Assembly: GCA_035578905.1 (NCBI GenBank)
Contig: JAQJVL010000127.1
Coordinates: forward strand, 124,001 to 188,000
Length of the DNA stretch: 64,000 nt
Origin: Stictocephala bisonia
Lineage: Eukaryota > Arthropoda > Insecta > Hemiptera > Membracidae
Reading direction: 5' to 3'
Part shown: one piece after another, positions 1 to 13,133 of the stretch
How the letters are laid out: the number at the start of each line of letters is the position of its first letter
How positions within the stretch are numbered: position 1 is the stretch's first letter
Notes under the pieces: generated by a model
What the model was told of the DNA's origin: nothing
The model's database searches: none
Seen by the model: the letters and a program-made list of their open reading frames with translations, nothing else
Program-made: the position numbers and the translations under genes

Positions 1-1924
1 ACAAGTTAAAACTAATAATTAAATAATTAAACTAAAAGCAAAAAAATACACTCCGCTATACCATTATTCATAAGATATGCTTTATACTTTATGGAAAGTT
101 TCATTACAAATATGTTTATAAGTGTATTACTTTTCACTTATGTATATGTATATAGTCTCTGTGTATACATAATAGCTATTATTACATACTTAATATCCAC
201 ATGCGTTTAGTATAAATAGATCCTTTTTCTAAGAGAAAAGTATGATAAGATCTAGGGCTGAAAGAAATGTCGCTTTCACTGGATAAGCTTAAAAGCTTAA
301 ATGTAACTTATACAGAGTGGATTAGAGCCAAAATCCACTCTTCGTGAGAGAGTGGACAGTTGCCAAAAGTTGTCGTTTCATAGAGGGAAAGAAGCCAACA
401 TATCTATGTGAAGATAGAAACTACTCCCGATAACGTATGACGTAGAATTTACGAATGTCTCGTTGTGTTAAACAATATGTAAATAGTGCTGGTATTATGT
501 TGAAGATGTTTGTATATATAAGAAAATTTTTTTTTATTACTGCAGTAAATTACTTTAATGAAGCTATCGTTTATATTCTTTAATATAATTTGCATATATG
601 TATGTAGTGATAAACAACCATTACACATTTTTGTCTTATTACGTGCAACTGTGATCTAATTTACTTGTTTCAAATCAATTTTTTTCTAAAAAACGAAAAT
701 CAAGTTATTTTGTTAAACTTAATTTGTGTGGTTAATAGATATATAATATGTATCTATAAAAAACTAGATCTTTACCCATGTCTTGCCACGGAATTAAAAT
801 GTCAACAGTTATGTTTTAGTTTACTTTGATTTTTGAATAAGTATCTCTTTCAAAAGTTTTCATTTTACTCGTTTTTATCTAAGAGCTGATGGTGTCAAAC
901 AAACAAAGAAATTAATTACACAATATCATAATTACAAAAGACACTGTGGTGGAGCCCTTGGTGTTATTGGAAAGTGAATAAACCTTGCTAGACACCTTTC
1001 CAGAAGTGAACTCTGCAACTTCACAAAGTGTCATGGCGATCCAATGAGTGGTTTAGTAATGCATAAAGGACAAACACAGATATACTCGTTTTTATACTAT
1101 ATAGATAATTATGGGGATATCGTATTGATTTTGTGAGAGAGAAATTAGTACGGTATATTTGTCTACTATCGTTATATTATATTTATCATAAATTATTGTA
1201 AGTTTTCTATTAAAACCATCTTTCAATATTTTTTGCATTATGTTGTAGTTAAAAAAAAATTAAATCTAGTTATAATCATTTAATATAAAAAAATTAATAT
1301 ACTTAACCACGTTTAATAATTGACTGTAAATTAGCATATTTGGATGAAACTCATAATAAATTAAATTATCAACACTAGGTTCACCTTGGTCTTACATAAT
1401 ACTGTTTGAATTATATAGGTTGAAAAATAGTGTATTGCAAACGAATATCCATCCAACAGCATATGCAATAAATATTATAGTAAAAAATATTTGTATGGGT
1501 ATCTTTAAAGTCTATCAAATAAATGTATATTGTATTCTAGAAGGGTTTTAAAAATCCTCTGTAAATTATTTTTTTACTATTAACTAATATAATATTTTTT
1601 TATTCCAAATATTTAACAATTTTTTAAATTTAGTATGTTACCTATTTCTTCAGTTTAGAGTTCAATAAAGGGCTTTAAACAACATTTTTAATCAAGCCAT
1701 GTGGTTCGTAAATAGCTACAATTTGAAAATACTTAAAATACTAAATTTAAATACCTATTTTATAACAAACGATATATAAGAAAACAATTGTTTTGTTAGT
1801 AAACAAGAAAATAACACAAAAATTAGTGATGTAGTCCCTATGCAAAATCTATATCGTACCATGATATGCCTACGTCACATGGGCCAAATTCATACGGTAC
1901 TGGTTGTGTAAAGGTGAACTTAGC
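1..1924. other. No gene seen
   Basis: AT-rich, with two less AT-rich patches (240-450 and 940-1080). Neither has a frame of interest. Confidence 0.7.
315..340. repeat. Perfect 9-bp hairpin
   Basis: GAGTGGATT and AATCCACTC with an 8-base loop, followed by a further GAGAGTGGAC. In a slightly GC-richer patch (240-450). Confidence 0.75.
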
Positions 1925-2065
1925 GAAGTAATTACTGTCAAAGCATTTCGACCCTGTTTGGTTCGACATTAACATTAATGAACGCCCAGTTTTGGGTGTC
2001 TGTTAAGCTAATTAGACGCACCTCCTGCAAATACCCGGATGTTTGCTTTCTAATTTAATTCCAGC
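1925..2065 (+). repeat. Repeat R3, copy 1
   Basis: AATGAACGCCCAGTTTTGG, GTTAAGCTAATTAGACGCAC and CAAATACCCGGATGTTTGC, shared with 6275-6405. Unclassified. Confidence 0.65.
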
Positions 2066-3484
2066 TGAAGGCCTGTATGCTCAATATTATGTCTTGCCTA
2101 ACTTTAAAAACGTATATGACATTTATGTTCCTTAACAGTTTAAATTTCTGGTTTCTTTGTTTTAAATAAAATAGGGGACAAAAATGTCAATGTTGATGAC
2201 TATACTGTTTACTGTAAATGCAATATAATATTTTAATAATCATTTTGAATACATGATAAGTTTATTTTTCATTCTATAGCTTAGTCAATTTAAAGTAAAA
2301 TTTCTTAATAATCGTATTTTTTTACTATTTAATTTGAATTTACTTCAGTTCCGAGTTTGTACCATTAAAACAGCTAAACAATTTTTAACCACCTTTATTT
2401 CTTTTCCATTACGCTGCCATGTAATAACATTTTCTGAGGAATTCTCTGTCTTAGATTAAAAAAGTCAAACTATGTTTTTACACTCATTAGAACCATTTTA
2501 TATACATTTTCGCCCATACTGAATTTTTAATTTTGTACATATTTTATATTTTGTTTTATATTCGGAATTTGTTGCCCATAACTACACAATAAAAACATAC
2601 TCGATATAAATATTAAATGTAATACAAATTAACGTCCAAAAAGATAATTTAAATTGACTTAAGCTACAGTTTAAAAATAAAAAAAGGTTTCAACAGATGT
2701 TCTTATTAAATATTGTTAATATATTGGAAACAAACAAAAACTTATAAATAAATTCGAGATGTAAAGACAAGCCAATTGAAGTTAACTTATCTTTTCAACG
2801 CATTGCTGATATTTTGTATGCATAGACTTAAATATATCACTGAAGTGAATATAACAAAACTATATCACGCTACGTGTTTCACTTGTTATGGTCTTCTACC
2901 ATACTCGTAGAAGAAAGGAATTTAAAGAATAAAGCAACCTCGAGGTCTGGATACATCTCCTATATATTCCCCAGGCAGTGTGTTAGCAGATATGAAATGT
3001 ATGTATATTGTCTACCTGTCTCCCACGTTGAGTATTCTTTATTCATATATTATGTCCCAGAGCAGTCTCAAGGGCATTTTTATCATCAACATACAGCCCT
3101 TTCTTAGAAGTAATAACATAATTTCCTGAAACGGTCTCACTCTTGCATTCAACTGCTTATTGTTTATGATTCCCAGATATATCATTACCAACTAGTATTA
3201 TGTGTACACAAATATAATTTAATAATAATTTTAAGGTAATATGTATATGGTAATTATTATAAAAGTAAAACTTAATTATTAGTAAAATTTGTATTAAAAA
3301 GTATAATTTTCCTAATATGCAATTAAACATACTGTTTTATGTTTGTACGGTCACTAGGATTCTAAATAATATTGTTATTTTGGTTTAGGCAATAACTCTC
3401 AAACTTCGATTTTACTTGAGGTAAATTGTTACTAATATTAATGTCTTTAGGGTTGGATTTTTTTTGTTTTTTTTTTCTTATTAT
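2066..3484. other. No gene seen
   Basis: AT-rich. The 77-codon frame at 2874-3107 has no motif and no splice or promoter context. Confidence 0.7.
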
Positions 3485-3650
3485 TACTAACACAGCGATC
3501 CCCAAGATATAAGCGTATTAGAATCTCGAATGTGTGTGATTAATGTAGATGAGCGAATGTAGTAATTGTTACAAACTAAGGCCGACTATTTATTTTAATG
3601 TGACATTAATGAATGTCTAATGAAAAATGGACAGCCGATGGATTGCAAAA
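3485..3650 (-). mobile_element. SINE family B body fragment
   Basis: The reverse complement reads GGCTGTCCATTTTTCATTAG, AGTCGGCCTTAGTTTGTAAC, CTACATTCGCTCATCTACA and TATATCTTGGGGATCG. These parallel 34725-34880. The tRNA-like head is absent. Confidence 0.8.
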
Positions 3651-4349
3651 AGTATTATACCTATTAGATGATACAAGGATATGCTAATTAATGTAATATA
3701 CAACAACCTAATTCATAGGTAACGTAGGAACTAAAATGATGCTATGTTAAATTGTATTCAGCCGAAATTAATAGTGATAAAATATGAATTTTATAATAGT
3801 AAAATATATAACTTATGTATGTAACTATAGAAATATCTAACGGGCCAACAATATTAAGGAACACTACATAGAGTAAAAACTAATGACTTCTTTTATACAT
3901 TTAAAATTTCCCAGCAATATTAATTACTTAATGATACTGTGGCAAGGAAATAATTTAGTGTGGCTATATTTACTTTTGTTTTTCTCAAACAATTCATAAT
4001 TTCGTAGAAAAATATTTATTAAAGACGAAAAATGTGCATTCCATGTTAGTTAATTTTTGCAATTTTCATTATTTTTCCGTACTGTACTTCGCTTGAAAAC
4101 CTTATACAGAATTATTGAAATGTTACAGGTAAATGACCTGGAAAAACAATTGAATGTACCATTTCAGGATTTCAAGCCCTTATTTCACCCAGAATACCAA
4201 CTTTTGGGCGGCACCTTTCGTAGCTATTGTAAAGAAAATAAATTTATATATTATCTTTATTTTTACACGTAAAATGATGTAGTAAAGCTAGCCTGATTAT
4301 CTCTGTGTTAAATATTTATAGAACGATTTGTATGTACAAACGATTTAAA

Positions 4350-4560
4350 ATAGTTTTTTAACTAGCATAATACATGTTGGTACATATACAGTACAAGAAT
4401 CTTTTGTGAATCCCTCTAGTCTGAGGAAGTTGAGCGTGGTTCGCCGAAATCAATCATCATAACATTTGTGCATTCTGTACTTGTATTGTAATGTATTTGT
4501 GCATTTTGTCTTATGTTGTAATAAATTTGTGTTGTGTGACGTTCACTTGTACTGTAAATG
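4350..4560 (+). mobile_element. Solo Penelope terminal fragment with foldback end
   Basis: Positions 4397-4558 match the last roughly 125 bases of the Penelope 3' end, with two copies of the TTTGTGCATT subrepeat. Immediately before it, 4350-4396 is the reverse complement of the same element's terminal 47 bases (GTACATATACAGTACAAG ...). The fragment therefore starts and ends with opposite copies of the terminus, a miniature of the inverted pLTR layout. It has more substitutions than the 30-33 kb copy. Confidence 0.82.
4417..4459 (+). ncRNA. Degenerate hammerhead motif in a solo Penelope end
   Basis: CTGAGGA, extra A and GAAA are kept. Helix II has one mismatch (GTTGA/TCGCC), helix III is ATC-A-AT, and helix I is weakened (TAGT with ATCA). 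It is probably inactive. Confidence 0.6.
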
Positions 4561-4989
4561 AATTAAGGCATGATTAATGTTCAGTATTGTATTGGAAATC
4601 AAAGCAATGTTATTTATTACAAGCCTGATAAATCATAATGTTAAAATATACTGATATTTCATTAAAAATGATTATTCAGTAGATGTGGTTTATGAGCAAT
4701 ACAAATTGTATGGACATATATTTGTTTGAGAATATCACAAAATAATTTTAGGCAACTTTGAAAGTTTATCTACTAAAGAATAACATAAAGTACTATGTGA
4801 ACTATATCACTTAAAAATTAATTTTTAATTTTTAATTTGTCAAGTTTACATATTTTCCAACATTATATTACCACGTATACACATTTATATAAATCGATTA
4901 CTAATTAGTCTAGATATAAAGTAGATTCTATAATATAATGATAATTGTTCTTACTAAAAGTTTATAGTTAATATTTACACAACTCTATT

Positions 4990-5170
4990 CCAAAACATTT
5001 ACCGTATTTTCATTTACCGAGAACCACAACATTTCAGAATACACAGGCAGGTGAGGTACTTTAAATGGGGTGAACTCTACGTCACGTACGCAACAAGGTC
5101 ATTGTTATTCATACACACTCTTGTAACGGATATTAACAACTGTTTGCGTCCTCAAAATAGTGGACAAGAC
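4990..5170 (-). repeat. Repeat R2, copy 1
   Basis: Read on +: ATTTACCGAGAACCACAAC, GTCATTGTTATTCATACACA, CTTGTAACGGATATTAACAA. This matches the reverse complement of 14395-14600. Confidence 0.75.
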
Positions 5171-8079
5171 TAGTTCTACGAAATTTATTTGTTCAAACAT
5201 TTATTTTAGGAATAATTTACGCAAATTAAAAAATCTAATTAAATAGTTATAACATGATTTATAATGTATCCTATAATTTCAACAATTCTAAATCTATGTA
5301 ATAATTTAATCAAAAGTGGAATTAATAAAATTACTCGGTATTATTTTATTTATCTAAAATCTACTTTAAAATCCTAAATATTAAAAATATGAGACATTAA
5401 GTCATTGACTATTAATTTGATATTTTTATCAGTAGTTGTTTGTTTTATTCAAAATAATAGGTTTGTTTGGGGGCCTATAATCTATAACATTAAAAGTAAA
5501 GTAATATTAAGTCGAAATATTTAATTATATTTCATTTTGAATAAATATTTGATTATTACATCAAACAGTGAAATATTTCTACAGTTAAAGTCTGGAAAAA
5601 CATATTCGTAACTATCTTTTGTAAGACAGTATCTGTAATTATAAAATTGTATAATGTTTCAATAAATACGACAGTTTTATAACTAAATGATATTTATTTA
5701 TTTTATAACATAACAAATAGATATTATATATTGTAGGATTTTACGATTTCCTTATTAGGCTGCAGTAAAGCACGTGTTATAGGAATTTTGTGGTATTCAT
5801 CCTAATTTTACAGTCTATACTAATTACGTTTGTGGCAAATTGAAATAAAATACGTTGTAGTACTACGATATAAAACTGTCTGTTTTGCAAACAATGCAAT
5901 TAAACCGATTATAATTATGATTTTCGAACTATGGTTTTTAATGTTTTGAATATAAATTCAAACATAATGAATTAATAAAAACTATAAAATTTTCCTGTAG
6001 CTAGTATTCACATTATAAAAATATATTCAAATAATGCTCCTAATTTGGCCTTTTGATCTGTTATTAATATACACTTAGTTTGTGATTAGGCCATATATAA
6101 AACTCATTTGTTTGTTCAATTTATTTTTCATCAAACGATAAAAACTGTTAGGTCCTCACCCAATGATTATAAACCAACCTTACTGTAAATTTAAACATTG
6201 CGAAAAAATATTTATGCCAAACAATTATTTTCGTAGTAGAGTGAGTAAATGAGATGTTGGTTTATCGATGTGGTTATAACCAGAACTGTTTGACATGGTT
6301 CAGTCCGCGTTAGCGGTAATGAACGCCCGGTTTGGTAGTTTGTCAAGGTAACTAAACACCCGTCCACAAATACCCCTATGTTCCAAATTACCAGCTAGTT
6401 TATCTGCATGCAAACAGCTAGGTGATTAGATAAACAATGTATCTAAATGTGCATCCTTTTGTAATATTACTTACAAAACAAATTGTTTATATATGTTCTT
6501 TGTTTTTACGATTAATTAAATTGTTTCCTTTGTATTATGTACAGTGTAATTAATGATAATATGTACATGTAATTAAGCATATATTGGATTTACATAGATT
6601 AATTTAATCCAATACACTTATATAAATTACTCTTCACTCACTAAAAGAAAACAAAAACAAAAAATTAATTACTTTTAAACTTTAAAATTTGGCTAGCGTG
6701 TACTTAATAACAACTCCATCATGTGTATTTGATAGCCAAGGGGCTCATTTTAGGCATATGTAACAAGCTTTGTTCAGATTTTTCTTTTAACTTTTAAATG
6801 TTTTAAAATGAATAAAATATTATTTTTACGATTTATAATTTAACATTTAGAATTGATTAATTAATTTTCAAAAATAAAATACTTAGTTTAGTTTATACAT
6901 TTTTATTTTCGAAAAAGTTTTATTCATATTTTCAACGATAACTAATACCATTTATCATAATAAGACATTATGGTTATATATAAAAATATTTTCATATTAT
7001 CTGAGACAAAAGGAATTTATTCTACTTTTATGTAAAATAAAGTGTTAAAATATAGATAAAAATAACCTCAAGTTCGTCACTGACAGATAATTATGGTAAC
7101 AATGTGATATTTTACAGGACTCCTACTCTCCATTACAACTCTTCTATAGCTGCAATATCCTAGTTAATTCCTGAAACATCTAAAGCAGCTCTGAGGAGAA
7201 ACATGCATCGTTTAGTATGAGGATGCTAATGTAGAGAACTATTTTAATCACAATATCAATTGACGTTATTAGTTGCTTCAACTGTACGTTAAATAACTGG
7301 CTAAGAAATGTATCACGGATTCTTCACTGCAACACTTTTTTTTTAAAGATATGATAACTGAGTTGTTTCAGTAATATTTCAATAGAACAATCAATTTCAT
7401 ATCATGTCAAGTGTCTTCGCGTTTTTTTCAGGAATGTGCACAAAAAGAAAGGCAGTACGTTGTGCAGTGATGTACCATGTTGATATTTACATTTCTCACT
7501 AAACAATACCCTGCAGTGTTGAGTTTGCATGGAACTAGACCACTGCACAGTATACAACCACATTACTGTTGTTCCTTGTGTAAATAGAACATACATTTAC
7601 ACGGGAATAGAACATTAATATTCAACGCCTTCTTGTACAAAATATTACCAACTGTTCTTATCCCACGAACAACGTTTACAGGAAGTGCACTACACTTACA
7701 CTAGAATTGTTAGTAGTAAGACTTACTTTTTGTATAAGATGTTGCTATGAATATATAAGTATTGTAAATAGTAACATACAATAAACGAAGCAGCTACTGT
7801 TTACAAATAAATAGATTTAAAAATAATTCATGCTATTAGTAATTAAAATAATTAAATAAATAACACGGTGACACTTGGAAAGGAGAGTTTATAGGTATGA
7901 CCTTTTATTATCACGATATATAAGAAAAGTCGTGAAATTTAAAGACTATAATTGAAATAAAAACTATTGAAATTAAACATATGGACATCAAGGGAAACGC
8001 TTATAATAACTAAGTTACTTTTTTCATTTTTAAATAATATTACGGGTTAATATGTTAGTAAAAATATTAAACAGAATTG
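5171..8079. other. No gene seen apart from Repeat R3 at 6275-6405
   Basis: AT-rich. A short minus-strand frame at 7402-7596 has no recognisable feature. Confidence 0.7.
6275..6405 (+). repeat. Repeat R3, copy 2
   Basis: AATGAACGCCCGGTTTGGTA, AAGGTAACTAAACACCCGTC and CAAATACCCCTATGTTCC. A weaker relative may lie at 25050-25110. Confidence 0.65.
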
Positions 8080-8360
8080 TTTATAGAACCAAATTCCTAT
8101 GTCTGTGTTTTGTAAATACTGAAGTAAAACACTATTTCATTACTGTACAAGTATTCAATGAGCTTAGGAGAAAAGTTTATGTTGTGGTAATTGATTTATT
8201 ACAGCTATTAAATAAATTATTTCATATTGGAACATCAAAGAGCGCCGTGGGCAACTTTATGTGTGCTCATCACTTAGGGCCTTTATGTATCTTGGAGCTC
8301 AAGGGAAATTAATATTGACTTCCAACAGCTCCAATAATGAACAACCCAACAAAGTGAACA
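8080..8360 (-). repeat. Repeat R1, copy 1
   Basis: On the minus strand: CACTTTGTTGGGTTGTTCAT, TTAATTTCCCTTGAGC, ACATAAAGGCCCTAAGTGA, AAAGTTGCCCACGG and CTCTTTGATGTTCC. The short + strand open frame across it is chance. Not recognised as a named family; no tRNA-like head seen. Confidence 0.75.
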
Positions 8361-9239
8361 TTTTAGAAAGATGTTTTATAGTTACACTTTGTATTTGTCT
8401 CGCAGATTATTCCATTTAAAAATCTATTTCATAGTTATATTTTCAATTTATATTTCTGTCCTACTAAATATGTGTAATGTTTGTGTTCTTACTGTATCCT
8501 TAAACATTTTTAAATTGTCCCTTACTTTTTTTAACAATAGTATTAATACAATTTTACAAATTATCTAAAAATAATGTTGTTTTATTTCTCTGCTATGATC
8601 ATGTTATTATAATTTATATTACCATATTATTTAGGTAAAATAGCAATTATTTGCATAATCTAAATTTGTATCATAATCGTTATGTATATTTTGTTACTTA
8701 ATGTAACAAAAAATAAAAGATAACAAGATACGTTGTTTTTTCTAACATATTTTAAAGGAAAATGACAATTACCTACTTATACGTTTTTAGGCAAACATGA
8801 CAATTTAAAGATTTACATCCTAGTAATAGAATTTTTTAAGAATTAATTTGTTTTTCCTTTAATTTAAGATATAGAAGGTCAGTTCTAGTGGCGCAATGCT
8901 TGAGCACCTGAACACTAAATCCTATAATATTTAATATATTTTAATTGTTACATAGTTAGTAAATCTTTTCGGACCTATATTGTAACTGTCCACACTAAAC
9001 TTACATCTCAGGTACAATATGACACCAATTAAAGTGTTCGTGGGTTTATATAATCGAATAATAAATAAACCAGTAGATATTAATTAATGATAACCATAAC
9101 AATGTATGAACAATTTAAAACAGGTGGTGGACTTATGGTACAATGAATGGTACAACTTATAGATAATCTGTTAAACTAAAAATGTAAGGAAATTCTGGTA
9201 AAATGCTTTCTGAAAATATTTATCAAAAAAAAAATTGTG

Positions 9240-9552
9240 AAACAAGGAACATCAAATGCTATTAAATACAATATCATTCTATGTATTACTGTAAATACAG
9301 AAATAATATTTATTTTGGAAAATTCAATCTCCTGAAGAGAAAAGTTAACTGTAGGCTAAAGGTGGCAGTGATGTAATTGATTTAAAAATCTTTTAAGTAA
9401 ATAATGTATTTCTCAGTGGAACATCAAAGAACCAGCCGTGGGCGACATTTTGTGTTTTCATAACTTATGGCTTTTACGTATCTTAGTGCTCAAGGGAAAT
9501 TAATTACTTCAGACGACTCCAATAATAAACAACACAATAAAGTGACATTCTA
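9240..9552 (-). repeat. Repeat R1, copy 2
   Basis: Shares CACTTTATTGTGTTGTT, TAATTTCCCTTGAGC, GCCCACGGCTGG and TTCTTTGATGTTCC with 8080-8360. Confidence 0.75.
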
Positions 9553-10277
9553 AATTGGTCTTTTTTAGTCCTCTTTGTGTTTGTTTCGTAGATTATCACA
9601 TTTGGAAAATTAATTTGCTCCTTCAAATCTTACTATCACTATATTTACGATTTTTGATTAGCAGATTTTATATAGATTGTTTATAAATCCTATACTTTTT
9701 ACGCACTGAAATTTTAAAATAAATTTAATTCATCTCTTTTAGAACCTATTCACTGTAAAAAAAACATTTAAATATGCATTGCTAGTTTCTTTTTGTAATT
9801 ACTTTAATCAGTATATTTATCAAAGTTATATAGGCCTACAATTACTATAATTATTTAATATAGCTATATAAACATTTTAACAAATTAAATACCACTGGAT
9901 TCTGTTACCAGTCTATTTAAACACACAAAGTTAAAGTTTTAAAAAAAATTATAAGGATAAAAAGATATAAAAAATCAATACATATGATAGTGCAAAATAT
10001 GTACTACATTAGTGTTTTACTTTAATCTTAGCTTTAGAATTTTGATTTATAAATAAGTAGGTGTTGTATGTCAAAATTATGCTTTTGACTACGTCAATGC
10101 AATCAACGTTAATTGTTCGTAATTTAATGTAATTATGAAATATAGTTTTAAACGTTTATCATAAGTACTACTAATAAAACATGTGTACTGAATTACATAA
10201 AATTATACCTGATTATTTAAAGTATATAAATTATAATTACAAAAGCTATTAACAGTAATACGATTAAAAATACGCCA

Positions 10278-10300
10278 CCCTTCGATTATATAACGAAGGG
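10278..10300. repeat. Perfect 7-bp hairpin
   Basis: CCCTTCG and CGAAGGG around a 9-base AT loop. Confidence 0.7.
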
Positions 10301-10341
10301 AAATCTTTAGTTGTAACCAGCTATTAAATATGTTTGAAATT

Positions 10342-10452
10342 GTTATACTTTTACTATACTTTTATTATTATTATTATATTATTATTTTATTATACTTTTA
10401 GTATTATTACTATTATACTTTTAATTAATATTATTATATTATTATACTTTAA
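10342..10452. repeat. TTA/TATACTTTTA low-complexity tandem repeat
   Basis: Repeated TATACTTTTA and ATT units, AT only apart from the C and G in those units. Confidence 0.8.
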
Positions 10453-11283
10453 ATATAAATTAAGGATAATTTAGAAACATAATACATTCTTTAACGTCTG
10501 CGAGTTTAACGTATTGATATTGAAACAAATGTTTTACAGAAAATATCACTTAATAAATATAAACAGTTATTAAAAATTGCTATCTATTTTTTTCATCGCT
10601 GAATTATTGTTTTATTAAAAATATAAGCTCTCTGTGTATCGTAAAATAGAAGGAGCCAGTTTTATATGTAACAAATATCTTCAATTAACATATATCCAGT
10701 GACAAACACATTGTTTGATGCCAATCACCAACATATGGGTATTTTTAATTGTTTGCTTTATTTATATTTGGTTAAGAGTCAACTCTGGAATCCACGTACA
10801 ATATTTACATCGCTAGTTCAAATATTTTACACTAACTTCACAACAATATAAATTAACTATTATTAGTATGATTTTACTTAAAAGATTTTAAGATATTATT
10901 ACAATTATCAACTACATAATTCCATTTTTACCAGAGGTCAGTGTTACAATTAAGTTGTTATAAATAATATATTTAGCTACTAGGTGATATTAATGTCCAT
11001 GCTTTTAATATTAAAATAAATTAGAACAGATCTATTTGCATGATGTCACACGTTTTAAAATTTAAGATTGACTAAAAGTGTTTTTGTAACTTTATAATTT
11101 AAGTAGTATTAGCATATTTGGTAATCAAAAAGAACAGGGGTTTTTACGATAGTTTTACTAACTTTTGTTATGGTATATAAATAGTTAGTAAACAAGAATA
11201 TAATCTTTTTTTAGATAGAGGTTTTGAAAATTACGAACATGAGGCAAAACTTAAATTTATTTGTTTTTGTATATATAGCATTT

Positions 11284-11707
11284 AGGAAACTCATATTTTG
11301 AGGAGTTTATCCTGATCACGAATATGCATTGGTTTTGCAATAGAATTGTTACGAAGAACGCTAGCGCAGGAATTTTTCAGTTCCAGTTAGTAAATGCTTA
11401 GATAGTATAGGCATATGTTGGAAATAATTATTTTACTTTATATTTGGTTAGATGTGTTATTTTGGTTAATTATGCTAGGTTTGGTCAAGTTTTTTAAGGT
11501 TATGCTATCTCAAAACCTAATCTAACCTACTTAACCCTAACACTTCCAAACCCTAACATATTCTAACCAAACCTAACACAACCTGGGTCTATCCTATCGA
11601 AACATAACCTGTCTGAACCAGGACATTTCTGGTGTTAGTGCGTTTAGTAATTGTTTGGTTGTCATGTTCCTGATTAGGACAAATGTCTGCACAATTTGAG
11701 CACCGAC
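11284..11707. mobile_element. Foldback/MITE-like element with TTAGG-like telomeric motifs
   Basis: Imperfect terminal inverted repeats: left CTCATATTTTGAGGAG ... TTTATCCTGATCACGAATAT, right (reverse complement) CTCAAATTGTGCAGAC ... TTTGTCCTAATCAGGAACAT. The centre is a run of diverged GGTTAG/TTAGGTT units on the left half (11450-11490) and AACCTAA/CCCTAAC units on the right half (11515-11610), so the telomere-like motifs are themselves inverted about the middle. No coding capacity. It is not a chromosome end, because unique sequence continues on both sides. Confidence 0.7.
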
Positions 11708-13133
11708 AACTATAAATACATGAACAAACCTGTTTTTAAGTTTTCATTATTTTTATAATTTTTCTGAATATTCACTGAAACAAAGCGATCACATTATTAT
11801 CTTAGTTATTTATCTACTATAAAATAAATTCACCTCAAAATTCAGCAAGGCCCATAATATTTATAACTAATGAATAGTATATATGTAAATTGTGTTCAAA
11901 TGGAACGGATATACTAAGTAACAGGATATACAGTTTTAACGATGAATATCCAGTAATGCAAGGTAATTATCTAATGTTATAAGAGCTTTTTGTATTGTTG
12001 ACAATTGGTTTTAAATAAATGGAATTTTACTAACTTACTACTGATAGATGATTGAAACATATAACATAAAACCAAATTAAAATATTATTTTAAATATTAC
12101 TTTTTACTACTGTATGCAGTATATAATTTATTAGAATAAGGCGGTCTTTCTGAATTTATTAGAATTTATTATTATCTTTCTGAAAATAAATAGGCATTTA
12201 ATTTAACAACTTTAAAATATTGCTAGGTATTTTGTAAAATCTAGACATTTATGTATAGTATACTTTATAAATAAAATATTATGTGTTAATTTCTTAACAC
12301 GAATCCTCTGTAAGTATTTAATTCTTACCAATTTAGTTACAAAGGCCCTTTTTCTAAGCTAGGTGTCATTTCGCACAAGAAAAAATTGGATACAGTATTA
12401 ATAAAAGTAACAAATTTGCAGAATATTATAAGAAGTTTAAGGGTAGAAAATTTAATGTACGAAAACATGTAATATCATACAATACTTTTTAGTGTAGAAA
12501 AGCTATTGATGTTGGGCTGTTTAATATTTATGAAAAGTTATATACATTTTGATTTTTAAATATTAAAATTAAAAATAAGGTGTGACGATTAAAACATAAT
12601 AGTATATAGAGATTTCAAAAATTCAAATAAATTAATAAATATTTAACAGATTATATTTATTAGTAATTAAACCATGATATTAGTATAAAAAAATTAAAAT
12701 AGGCACTAATTGATAGGTTTAATAAAATGTTTATTATTTTTTAATGGCTAGATATTTCCAACTCTTCTGGTGTTTAATGGATTCTAAACTTTGTTAAGTT
12801 TAACACTGATACAAATCATGAATATACTTGTTCAACTAGCATCTTTAACAGTGAGAAGACAGTCACATATTGTAGAATGGTATTTAACAAAGAACTAAGC
12901 AGAGTGGTTCCAAGAACTAAACGGAGTAACTACTCTGCTTAGATCTTTGTATTTAACTACACAGCCTCTAAATGGACATGTTAATGTTTTTAAATTGAAC
13001 GTATAGTATAATACTGATCAAAACATGTTATATATTTTTATAAAATGAATACTAGCCAGTCAAAATTATTAAGATTCAATGTCAAATGTTACAAACAAAC
13101 TTAAAATTATAAAATATTGTTGATCCCACATTC
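11708..13133. other. No gene seen apart from the hairpin at 12887-12950
   Basis: AT-rich. Downstream of the LINE end at 13134 on its own strand, I see no poly-A signal clear enough to call. Confidence 0.65.
12887..12950 (+). ncRNA. Pre-miRNA-like hairpin
   Basis: Arms 12887-12909 and 12928-12950 pair at 21 of 23 positions (ACAAAGAACTAAGCAGAG against ACAAAGATCTAAGCAGAG on the other strand), with an 18-base loop. The size fits a microRNA precursor, but a small foldback element is also possible. No recognised seed. Confidence 0.35.

Larger units (their letters stand above)
9553..11283. other. No gene seen
   Basis: Very AT-rich; holds the low-complexity repeat at 10342-10452 and the small hairpin at 10278. 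Confidence 0.7.

Noticed and set aside
4057..4272. 71-codon frame with a GTAAAT after ACAG near 4128
   Set aside because: No protein resemblance, and the acceptor side lacks a pyrimidine tract, so neither a gene nor a second recursive splice site was called.
8052..8312. 86-codon frame
   Set aside because: It lies across Repeat R1 on the opposite strand, and the frame is not kept in the other R1 copies.
11450..11620. Interstitial or terminal telomere
   Set aside because: The motifs are diverged, inverted about the centre and enclosed by terminal inverted repeats, with ordinary sequence on both sides.
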